A stretch of DNA of 64,000 nt from Symbiodinium natans (taxonomy: Eukaryota; Sar; Dinophyceae; Suessiales; Symbiodiniaceae). The notes beneath the pieces were generated by a model. The model did not search any database. It worked only from the letters and a program-made list of their open reading frames with translations, and was not told where the DNA came from. Of this stretch, positions 1 to 7,871 are shown piece after piece (positions within the stretch are counted from its first letter, which is position 1; the number at the start of each line of letters is the position of its first letter). Where the stretch lies: NCBI GenBank assembly GCA_905221605.1, contig CAJNDS010002807.1, positions 1-64,000 on the forward strand, read 5' to 3'. Both the position numbers and the translations under genes were made by a program.

Positions 1-130
1 CGAGGTTGGTGACGACATGACCAATGCTTTCATGCCATGATTTGTTGTGTTGATTCCTGATTGACTTCTTGATGTTCAGTTACACTCAGTCATGTGAAGT
101 TGTTCGGGTGCATTCTGTCATGTGAAGTAG

Positions 131-739
131 GTGCCCCTAAGTAGCCTCTCGAGTGCGCTGCGTGAGAGCCCCATGTCTGTGCTGGAGTCTGCCGCTCACT
201 TTCAGGCGAGATGCAAGCTGTTCCGCATCGGCGAGCCCCTCATACGTACCTTGACGCGTCTGGGTTTTGAGACTCTTGGGCAGCTCGCTTATTGCGTGGG
301 CCAACCAGGTCAACAGCTAGCCGATGATCAGTGGCATACTTGGGTCCAAACCTCCATCCCCGCCGCATCAGCCGGGGAAGCTGCGAGTGTACGCCGACTC
401 GTCTTCGAGGCGCAAACACTTACCTTGGCAGATCTCAAGGACCAGGTTACCAACCCCAGTGCCTCTGCCGCCCGACCCCTTGCAGAAGCAGAGCGCGACA
501 AACGCATGGCTGCTTTAAAGGCCAAGGTTTCCGGTGTGATCATAGAAGGCGATGCGGAGCCCAGCCGGGCCCTGTTGGAATTGGCCTGCACCATGAGTTC
601 GCTGGATGAGATAAGGTATATCGCCCCTGAGAAATGCACCTCCCGCTTGAGCGAGGTGGCCCTTGCCAAGCCCCTCGCCCGTGTCGTCGAGCTGGAGCAG
701 CAGCGGGCTTGTTCTCAAGGACCAGGAGCTCCCGTGTGA
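131..739 (+). CDS. Gag-like protein, N-terminal part
   Basis: This is a 202-codon frame with no recognised enzymatic motif. The sequence is alpha-helical and charged in its second half, and resembles N-terminal gag-like regions of dinoflagellate retroelements by general pattern only. At about 700-712 the coding character moves to the frame that begins near 663: residues ending VELEQQ continue naturally as GLVLKDQEL if one base is skipped. The last ten or so residues of this frame are then probably spurious. Whether the shift is a mutation or programmed frameshifting cannot be told from one copy. The start at 131 is uncertain because the window begins only 130 bases upstream. Confidence 0.55.
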   Translation: MPLSSLSSALRESPMSVLESAAHFQARCKLFRIGEPLIRTLTRLGFETLGQLAYCVGQPGQQLADDQWHTWVQTSIPAASAGEAASVRRLVFEAQTLTLADLKDQVTNPSASAARPLAEAERDKRMAALKAKVSGVIIEGDAEPSRALLELACTMSSLDEIRYIAPEKCTSRLSEVALAKPLARVVELEQQRACSQGPGAPV

Positions 740-1397
740 CGCCCAAGTTCACAACCCCTTGCTCCTCTCTGCAGCATTCCGTCGTCGAGGACTGGCGCTG
801 GCATTTGCAGATGTGGTTGATTTTCTTGCACATGAAAAATACGTCAATGAGCTGATGCGACACCTGACAAACCCCGACGCCCTGCCAGGGGGTGCTTGCC
901 AGCTGCATCAAGTTGTCGAGGCTGACCGCTTGGTTCATGTGTGGATGCTTGAGAAAGGAATCCGGCCCCGGCGCAAGAGTGACGGATCCCGCGCCATGGA
1001 TGACGCTCTCTTTGAAGCGCTCTCGTCGTATCGCGTTTCCTTCGTCTTGATCCCTCGTGGAAGCACGGCTGCTGGGAGTGGCGGCGGTCGAGGAAGGAAG
1101 CGCAAGAAGACCAAAGATGACAAGGGCAAGAAGGATGATAAAGCTGAGAAGATTCCCCCTGCGCCCAAGGACCCACCTGCTCGCCCCCCGAAAGGTCCAG
1201 GCAAAGGTGCTGCCAACCGTGCGGCTGTCCCCAAGGCCATTCTCGACAAGGGTGGCAAAGCCCAAATGCCCGATGGCAAAGCCATCTGCTACGGGTTCAG
1301 CCTTGGGGAGTGCCGGGTGGCCAACTGCCCCCGTGCCCATGTCTGCGCGCGTTGTTTCGGCAATCATAGCCTCATGCAGTGCCAGCGCAAAGAGTGA
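663..1397 (+). CDS. Gag-like protein, C-terminal part with CCCH and zinc-knuckle-like motif
   Basis: The frame continues the gag-like protein after the shift near 705. A lysine-rich basic stretch (GRKRKKTKDDKGKK, encoded at about 1090-1135) is followed by a proline-rich linker. At the C-terminus, CYGFSLGECRVANCPRAH fits a CCCH zinc finger (C-x7-C-x5-C-x3-H), followed at once by CARCFGNHSLMQC, a CX2CX3HX4C knuckle. Such metal-binding ends are usual for nucleic-acid-binding Gag proteins. The frame stops at a UGA (1395-1397), and the same frame is open from 1398 to 5717, so the protein may also be made as a Gag-Pol readthrough product. The first 15 or so codons overlap the upstream frame and are probably not used. 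Confidence 0.6.
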   Translation: MPSPSPVSSSWSSSGLVLKDQELPCDAQVHNPLLLSAAFRRRGLALAFADVVDFLAHEKYVNELMRHLTNPDALPGGACQLHQVVEADRLVHVWMLEKGIRPRRKSDGSRAMDDALFEALSSYRVSFVLIPRGSTAAGSGGGRGRKRKKTKDDKGKKDDKAEKIPPAPKDPPARPPKGPGKGAANRAAVPKAILDKGGKAQMPDGKAICYGFSLGECRVANCPRAHVCARCFGNHSLMQCQRKE

Positions 1398-1400
1398 CTA
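1395..1400 (+). promoter_or_regulatory. In-frame UGA-CUA stop: candidate programmed readthrough site
   Basis: The gag stop reads TGA CTA, and the downstream frame is the same frame, open for 1440 codons. UGA followed by CUA is a well-known leaky stop context in viral and animal genes. Retroelements commonly express Pol by readthrough or frameshift. No downstream RNA structure was evaluated. Confidence 0.5.
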
Positions 1401-4400
1401 TCGCCAGAAGCCGCTTCGACCAGTGTCACTTCGAATTCGTTTTCTGCTAGCCAGCCTGACGTGGCGAAGATGTCTGACCTTCCCCCGCAGGTGCTGACTC
1501 CTGCCCTTTGCACAGATGAGTCTCGCGATCTCCCCGCTTCAGGCCAACCTGTTCTGGAAGTTCGCGAACGGGCTAATCTTTCTCCTGCATACAGGCCCCT
1601 TGGTGAGCCCGTGTCTCTGCTCCCTAAGTCTCCTCCCTCCCCTAGGCCCCCGGTTGCTCCCTCCTTAAGCACCTCTGTTGTTCCCACTAGCACTGCCGCG
1701 TCCGTCAGGTCACCTGGCTCTGCAAGTGACCTGCCACCCCAACCCGAGCCCTATGAGGGTTCGCTGGGGTCCGATGTGGGGCTTGTTGCTGGGTTTTGGG
1801 GGCTTCCAAGTTCCCCAAGAGCGTCCGTTCTTTTGCGTCCGAATTGCCATCCAAAAGAACGGACGGTTTCTGACAAAAGAACGGCGGAAAAAGGGCCCGG
1901 AATGGACCCGGTGGACCCCCATACCGAGCCCCGCCCTGAAGCACCTGTACGTGAAGCGACTGTGCAGGCGCCAGTCCGCGCTGATGACGCATCCTGTTCT
2001 GCCCCCAGGCCTGCTGTGGCTCTTGACTTACGTGAACAGCCTTCGCCCTGCCAGTGGGTCGTGGACGTGGCTCGTGCGGAGCATCTTGCCCGTGCCTCTG
2101 TCAACAGCCCTTCGCTTGAAGCTGCCCGGCGCATTCTTTGCCTGCTTCCCTCTGAGGTCCCCGCACGGGGCCAAGCGCATAGTGCCTCTCACTCCTGGAC
2201 CTGCGGCATGTGGACCTGGGGTGCCCGTGCGGGCGTTCGCGGCTTCACGAAACGTTTCCCCGCTGTGACACGTTTCTTTTGTGCTCTACTTCGCCAGCAC
2301 TTCCCTGGCCACGCATTCACGAATGCTGCTGTGTTCACAAACCTGCGCGCGGAACCGCACGTTGACTCCTGCAACGTGCCTGGTTTCCCCAACCTGCTTC
2401 TGCCACTCAGCCTTTTCCGGGACGGCGACGTCTGGCAAGAATCTCCAGTTGGCGGTGTTCCGCTGGCAGGGCACGATGCCCTGGGCATACGGCTCCGCGT
2501 CAGTTTGGGGCCCCAGACCTTAGACGCCAGCCGCCTGCATGCCACACTCCCTTGGAAAGGCGTTGGGTGTTTGCTTGTGGGATATTGCCTTCAGGGTTGG
2601 GAGCGGCTGTCCGAGAAGGAACGACAGGAACTCCTTAGTTTGGGTTTCCTTAATCCCGGTTCCCTAGTCCAGCCTGCCCCTGTGCGGCCCCTCACGCCCC
2701 CCACCCCGCCTTTAATTTTGGAGTTATTCTCCGGGTCTGGTCGCGTCACTGCGGCCCTGCGTGCACTTGGTTTTGAGGCTGTTGCCATTGACAAGGTCAA
2801 GAGCGTTGGGTGTGCCGCCCCGCCCTGGGTGCTCGATGTCTCTACGCCAGACGGCCTTGCCCAGCTGCTCCAACTTGTGCAAAACCCGCGCGTCTTGGGG
2901 TTGTTCGCCGCTCCGGCTTGTGGCACGTGTTCTCTGGCCCGTGGCATTCCGTGCTGGGACAGCCAGGGCAATCCGGTGCCTGTGCCCCGGCCTCTGCGGT
3001 CAGACCGTCACCCGGACGGTATGCCCGACCTCCCCCCCGGTGATGCTCGCCGTGTGCGCCTTGCAAACGAAAGCTACCTGGCGCTTCGACAGGCCGTGCG
3101 CCTGGGTGTGCAGCGTGGCATCTTGATTGCTGTGGAGAATCCGCGGTCATCCTTGTTTTGGAAGACTTCCTTTTGGCGCGACGTGGCTCATGCTTTTCGC
3201 TATGTGGATCACCAGGCGTGCGCCTATGGTGGCGACCGCCCCAAGTTCACCCGGATTGCCTACACGCACCCTTCTTTCGAGTCCGTGTGCAAGCTGTGTC
3301 CCGGCTGCCCTGCGCATGCGTCTTGGGGTGTCGACCCCGCGGCCCCCAACGGTTTCGCCACCAGTCGGGAGACCGCCTACCCTCGTCCCTTGGCTCATGC
3401 CATTGCGCAGTGCTTCGCGAGTGCCCTTCCCACTGTCGAGCCGCCGGGCCTTCAGCTTCCGGCGTTACGCAGCCTGGCTGGACTTCAACCAAAAGCTAGC
3501 AAGGTGCCAGCCTTGGTCCCGGAGTACAAGACCACTTGCGTGGTCCGGGGGCCTGCCGCCAGCCTGGTCCCGCCTTGCCAACCCATGCAACGCCTCGAGC
3601 AGGCTTGGCCGGTGCCTGCGGATTGTCAATGCAGCTTGAAGGTCATACCTCCCTATGCTCAGTTGCTGCGTCTCAGTCCGGTTAAAATGGGAAAGCAGGA
3701 TGAGGAAACTCGTAGGCATGTTGAATTGGCGTGGGGCATTCCGTGGTCGCCAAGTGAATTCATTCAGTGTGCTTGCAAAGCTGTCCACCCTGTGGCCCAA
3801 GAAGCACAATTACCCAGCGAACTTCTTCAAGCCGTCGAAGTGAATTGCAATGCGACGACAGCGTCGGCCCTTGAAGGGAAGCGCACAGCTTGGTTTGAAA
3901 AATATTTCAAACGGTGCTTGGAACTCAGGACAGACGAATGCAAACTCAAGGATGGCATGCATCCCGACGTCCGAGGCATCCTTGAACCTAAAAACCTTCT
4001 TGTCTGGCGCGAAATCTCAGATGACCTCAACTACCCTGACAAAACTGTCATCGAGGAGGTGATTTCAGGGACCATGTTGACTGGTGAAGTTCCGAGTACT
4101 GGGCTATTCAACCCTGTTTTCAAACCCGCGGCAATGTCCGAGGACTTGTTGCGAGACACCGCCGATGAGGGCAGGCACAGTGTCTTCCGGAGTGTTAAGT
4201 CGCAGGGTGATTTGCTTGACCAAGAAGTAAAGAAGCAAACCCTTGAAGAACTACAGAAAGGTTGGTTGGAAGGGCCCTTTGATCCGTCTGAGCTGCCTAA
4301 CGGCTCAGTAGTCTCTCGCCGGTTCGGGATCCAGCAAGGGTCAAAGGTACGTCTGATAGACGACCTCAGTGCATCGCACGTCAACTCGTGTGTCCAAACA

Positions 4401-5717
4401 AATGAGTCTCCAAAGCCCCATTCCACCGACGTTCTTGCTGCACTTGCCATTCAGCTCATGAGGTCCACCAATGAGCCACTCTTGGGTCGTACCCATGATT
4501 TGAAAGCAGCATATCGACAGCTGGCGGTGTCCCAGAGTTCCGCTTGGTGCTCGTACGTTTGCATCTGGGACCATGAGCGTGCCGCCCCCGTGTGCTTCAG
4601 GCTCAAAGCGTTGCCTTTCGGCGCGTGCAGAAGCGTTTATTCGTTTCTGCGCGTAGTGCATAGCATCTGGTTCATAGGGACTGTTGGGTTAAGCCTCCCT
4701 TGGGTTTGCTATTTCGATGACTTCATCACGATTTGTTCGGGCAGCCTCGCACACAGCACTGACGATACCATCAAGCGCTTATTCAAGCTCCTGGGCTGGA
4801 CACTGTCCAGTGACGGAAAGAAGGACTTGCCGTTCAGGAGGTCTTTCGAAGCTCTTGGCATCGTCGTCGATTTAGAGGAGAGCGCGAACAAAGTTGTGAA
4901 GTTTGCAAACACCCCATCCAGGGTGAGCGAACTCTGTGGGTCCATTGGCGACATACTCGACGCTGGTTCCCTCAAACAGCCTCTGGCCTTGAGGTTGAGG
5001 GGACGCATGCAGTTTGCTGACAGTCAATTGTTTGGAAGGTCCGCTAGGATGTGCCTTAGACAAGTCACCAAGCACGCCTATAGTGATGTGTCCGATACCT
5101 TGTGTGAGGATTGCGTTTTCGCTCTGGACAGGTTCAGGAAGATGCTTCTGGAGCACAAACCCAGAGTCTTGAACGGATCTTTGCGGGAAAAATTCGTCAT
5201 CTTCACGGACGCCTGCTTCGACCCAGAGGCATCGGACTGGGCGTGCGGTATTGGTGGCCTGCTGTTTTCTGACAGAGGTAAACTCCTAGGTGCCTTTTCC
5301 GAGCAACTTGAGCGCTGGCAGATTGAAGCATTGACCGAGGGTTTTCGTAAGACGGTCATTTTTGAAGCTGAACTTTTGGCAGTTATTGTTTCGCAGCTTG
5401 TATGGGGACACGTCATCAGACATGCACCTGTGCTGTGGTTCGTTGATAACAATGCCTCCCGCGACATCGCGATTTCAGGCTGCACGAGGTCTGACAATGC
5501 ACAAGCGCTTCTAAATGTCTTGCTGGAGAGCGAGGAGCAGTTCGATGTCAAAGCATGGTACGCCAGGGTTCCTTCTCCGTCTAACCCTGCTGACCATCCC
5601 TCTCGAACAAAGCTGGAGTCCTACGTTCATGGCAACACTTTGGTTGGTGCAGTTGACGTCCGTCAAACCCTTAAGGCTGTTTTCGAAAACTTCTTAAGGA
5701 AAAAGGTAAAAAGGTGA
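1398..5717 (+). CDS. Pol-like polyprotein: 2OG-oxygenase-like, cytosine-MTase-like, RT, RNase H
   Basis: Residue numbers count from the GTG at 1461, although the frame is open back to the UGA at 1395. Residues 1-240 are proline-rich and low in recognisable domains. Residues about 245-385 look like a 2OG-Fe(II) oxygenase: an H300-x-D302 motif in EPHVDSCNVPGFPN, and a distal H360 in DASRLHATLPWKG followed by a hydrophobic strand. Residues 418-600 look like a C5-cytosine methyltransferase: motif I LFSGSGRV, motif IV APACGTCS with C487 at the catalytic position, and a motif VI-like VENP. Reverse transcriptase follows, with HDLKAAYRQL (D1013) and YFDD (1084-1087). RNase H shows D1250, E1302, D1329 and D1378 in NPADHPSR. 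No protease, integrase or recombinase was seen. Methyltransferases in dinoflagellate retrotransposons have been reported; the adjacent oxygenase-like region is the unusual part. Confidence 0.8.
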   Translation, partial: LSPEAASTSVTSNSFSASQPDVAKMSDLPPQVLTPALCTDESRDLPASGQPVLEVRERANLSPAYRPLGEPVSLLPKSPPSPRPPVAPSLSTSVVPTSTAASVRSPGSASDLPPQPEPYEGSLGSDVGLVAGFWGLPSSPRASVLLRPNCHPKERTVSDKRTAEKGPGMDPVDPHTEPRPEAPVREATVQAPVRADDASCSAPRPAVALDLREQPSPCQWVVDVARAEHLARASVNSPSLEAARRILCLLPSEVPARGQAHSASHSWTCGMWTWGARAGVRGFTKRFPAVTRFFCALLRQHFPGHAFTNAAVFTNLRAEPHVDSCNVPGFPNLLLPLSLFRDGDVWQESPVGGVPLAGHDALGIRLRVSLGPQTLDASRLHATLPWKGVGCLLVGYCLQGWERLSEKERQELLSLGFLNPGSLVQPAPVRPLTPPTPPLILELFSGSGRVTAALRALGFEAVAIDKVKSVGCAAPPWVLDVSTPDGLAQLLQLVQNPRVLGLFAAPACGTCSLARGIPCWDSQGNPVPVPRPLRSDRHPDGMPDLPPGDARRVRLANESYLALRQAVRLGVQRGILIAVENPRSSLFWKTSFWRDVAHAFRYVDHQACAYGGDRPKFTRIAYTHPSFESVCKLCPGCPAHASWGVDPAAPNGFATSRETAYPRPLAHAIAQCFASALPTVEPPGLQLPALRSLAGLQPKASKVPALVPEYKTTCVVRGPAASLVPPCQPMQRLEQAWPVPADCQCSLKVIPPYAQLLRLSPVKMGKQDEETRRHVELAWGIPWSPSEFIQCACKAVHPVAQEAQLPSELLQAVEVNCNATTASALEGKRTAWFEKYFKRCLELRTDECKLKDGMHPDVRGILEPKNLLVWREISDDLNYPDKTVIEEVISGTMLTGEVPSTGLFNPVFKPAAMSEDLLRDTADEGRHSVFRSVKSQGDLLDQEVKKQTLEELQKGWLEGPFDPSELPNGSVVSRRFGIQQGSKVRLIDDLSASHVNSCVQTNESPKPHSTDVLAALAIQLMRSTNEPLLGRTHDLKAAYRQLAVSQSSAWCSYVCIWDHERAAPVCFRLKALPFGACRSVYSFLRVVHSIWFIGTVGLSLPWVCYFDDFITICSGSLAHSTDDTIKRLFKLLGWTLSSDGKKDLPFRRSFEALGIVVDLEESANKVVKFANTPSRVSELCGSIGDILDAGSLKQPLALRLRGRMQFADSQLFGRSARMCLRQVTKHAYSDVSDTLCEDCVFALDRFRKMLLEHKPRVLNGSLREKFVIFTDACFDPEASDWACGIGGLLFSDRGKLLGAFSEQLERWQIEALTEGFRKTVIFEAELLAVIVSQLVWGHVIRHAPVLWFVDNNASRDIAISGCTRSDNAQALLNVLLESEEQFDVKAWYARVPSPSNPADHPSRTKLESYVHGNTLVGAVDVRQTLKAVFENFLRKKVKR

Positions 5718-5731
5718 AAGTCGGATAATGT

Positions 5732-5990
5732 GGGGAGTCAGTGCTGGGTTCGTATTGCAACTTTGCATGAGGTGCCAAGTAGATCTACACAGGCTTTCCA
5801 AGGCAGAAGGTTTGTCCTTGCGTGGCGTGAGGCCCGCATGTGCATGTTTGCCCACGCTTCCACGTGAAAAAAAGGAATGTCCGAGTGAGTGCGTTACTGT
5901 AAGCGTTGCGCTCTCTGAACCACACCAAGTGTAGGCTCATGTGTCTTTGTTCTTTGTTGGCTTAAAGGTAAGCTTGAGTGGAGCACGAAG
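5732..5990 (+). repeat. 259-bp direct repeat, copy 1
   Basis: It starts 15 bases after the pol stop and is identical by eye to 6303-6561. The copies are offset by 571 bases. It may be a long terminal repeat, or one arm of a split direct repeat. Confidence 0.9.
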
Positions 5991-6302
5991 CTTGCTGTCA
6001 ACTTGTTGATAGCGCCTTCGTGAGGAGCGAACGCTTAGGTTGCCTGCAACCGTGCCTTTAAGAAAAACAAAAAGAGTTTTCACAGTGCTTTCAAAATTTT
6101 CTGCATGCCCATCTTTCATGTTCTCTCTGCATGTCACCTTGACAGCTTGTATGCAGTCTTCATGCCCGGTAACAGTGGCTGACAGCTGAGAGATGCAGAA
6201 AATTTTCTTTGCCCGCCCGCCCATCCCAGTGGGTGTGACCGATCCGTGCCTGACGGATCCCGCCTGTGGATCTTCTTCTGCCTGCATGGCTTCCCTCATC
6301 CG
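5991..6302. other. 312-bp spacer between the 259-bp repeats
   Basis: No ORF or known motif is seen. If the element has Ngaro-like A1...B1-A2-B2 ends, this would be A2, and a copy should lie left of the window. Confidence 0.4.
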
Positions 6303-6561
6303 GGGGAGTCAGTGCTGGGTTCGTATTGCAACTTTGCATGAGGTGCCAAGTAGATCTACACAGGCTTTCCAAGGCAGAAGGTTTGTCCTTGCGTGGCGTG
6401 AGGCCCGCATGTGCATGTTTGCCCACGCTTCCACGTGAAAAAAAGGAATGTCCGAGTGAGTGCGTTACTGTAAGCGTTGCGCTCTCTGAACCACACCAAG
6501 TGTAGGCTCATGTGTCTTTGTTCTTTGTTGGCTTAAAGGTAAGCTTGAGTGGAGCACGAAG
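6303..6561 (+). repeat. 259-bp direct repeat, copy 2
   Basis: It is identical to 5732-5990 and ends sharply at 6561. The minus-strand GIY-YIG frame runs out of its own sequence and into this copy, so 6561/6562 is taken as an insertion boundary. Confidence 0.9.
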
Positions 6562-7859
6562 TCCTGTGTTGTTTGTGATATCCACGTAGCCGGCTCTGAA
6601 AAGGTCCCCGTCTTGGATGAATAAGTGACGATATGGTGTAGTGGGTCATCGGGATGTGCATGTTGAAGATGAAGATCGATAACCTGGTGTTTGTCCAGAT
6701 CTCTGGTAGGTGTGGGGCACGTGCATCTTCCTTTCAGCTTTGGTCCGAAGCATATCTTTTGCCAATTGTGGCACTGAGATTCAATACTTGAGCCTGGTCG
6801 TACCACAACCGTAGTTTTTGGTACATGTAGTGCACATAATTCATGACTGTGCGTCGTTAGTAGGGCACGAAGAACTTCTCGAAGATGTTGTTTGCATGCG
6901 TCCATCGGCGGGATCAGGCTGACGACGAGAGGTTGGATGTTGGGAAACTCCATTTCCCGCTTTTCCAGTGCTTTGGTCAGTGCGGATCTGCAAAATTCTT
7001 TGTATGGTGACTCCAATATGTTGGCCATGCGTAGCAGCATGTAGATGTTCTCGGCGGGGAAATTGGGATTGAGGATTGAGCGTGTAGTCTTCCATCTCAA
7101 CGCAGTAGTAGAGCACAATGCGGTGATGATGCCCCACATTCTCGCTCTGCCATCGACTCGAGTCTTGACGGATTTCCATGTGGATGTTTTGCGACGTAAG
7201 TGACGCTGAAGTCGAGCTCGAAGCTTGCTGGCAAATACGTTGACATTGGCAATGACTTGTGGTTGGAATGTGCGACCAGTGTCTTCTTTGAAGTGCTTGT
7301 AGATGAAGGGTGCGTTGAGGGATGGTTGAAGGTCTGATATGTCTGACTGTTCGAGCATGTGAAGTTCTGCCACATCACGAGCGTGTCGGACTTTGACCGG
7401 TACATATTCCCAGTACGTGCCAGTGGCGTGCCAGTAGTGAATGGCCGGCTCTGCATTGACCAGCTTCTGGGCAGCCACAGAATCGTGCTTTCTGCTTCTG
7501 TTGTCTTCCCGTGTGGTGATCTTGTTGGTTGTGCTGCCGACATACATGCGTTCATGTAATCGTGAATGGTCCACTCGCCAATATACTGCGTTCGGCGTGT
7601 TGAAGAACTCGAATGTGTAGCTCTGCGGGGTGAGACGGTGAAATTCTCGAAGGCGGGCGAGTCGTCGTTTTTCGACTTTTCGTCGAGGAAAATGCCATAG
7701 GGTTGTGATCCAAAATTTGCCATAGAGCCAGGTGGAATATCGGTGTAGAAAAGGGATGCGGTGATAGGTGTACTGGACCACGTCTTTCGCGATGTCCATA
7801 CACCTCATCATGGAGGTGTGCATTTTGTTGAGGCGTCCGGATGGTTGTGTGAATGTCAA
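6465..7859 (-). pseudogene. GIY-YIG endonuclease ORF, C-terminus replaced by retroelement sequence
   Basis: The frame encodes 464 residues. Residues about 88-186 form a GIY-YIG domain: VYWRV (92-96) stands for GIY and MYVGST (105-110) for YIG, followed by basic R117/R121/R123 and H125, the catalytic-type E170 and the closing LQPSLNAP (N182). A later region has RCTCP (378-382) with histidines at 391, 398 and 400, possibly metal-binding. From residue about 433 the frame lies inside the 259-bp repeat, so the last 32 residues belong to the inserted element and the original C-terminus is missing. It starts 12 bases after the 605-codon frame ends, which suggests a shared transcript. The nuclease would nick DNA for insertion or homing; its target is unknown. 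Confidence 0.7.
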
Positions 7860-7871
7860 TAAGGTGCCTAG

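Larger units (their letters stand above)
1..6561 (+). mobile_element. Retroelement with oxygenase-like and methyltransferase-like domains, 5' end outside window
   Basis: The interval holds gag-like frames, a pol frame with reverse transcriptase and RNase H, and a duplicated 259-bp sequence at its right end. The N(x)2AD(x)2SR signature in RNase H and the repeat layout resemble DIRS/Ngaro-type elements, but no tyrosine recombinase or integrase was recognised. The left end is not visible. The right boundary is placed at 6561 because the second 259-bp copy stops there and abruptly interrupts a minus-strand reading frame. The frame break in gag suggests that this copy may be inactive. Confidence 0.75.

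Noticed and set aside
540-1367. 275-codon minus-strand frame
   Set aside because: Antisense shadow of the gag-like frames; no domain.
5717-6302. Tyrosine recombinase or integrase ORF downstream of pol
   Set aside because: The pol stop is only 14 bases from the 259-bp repeat, and no other long frame is present.
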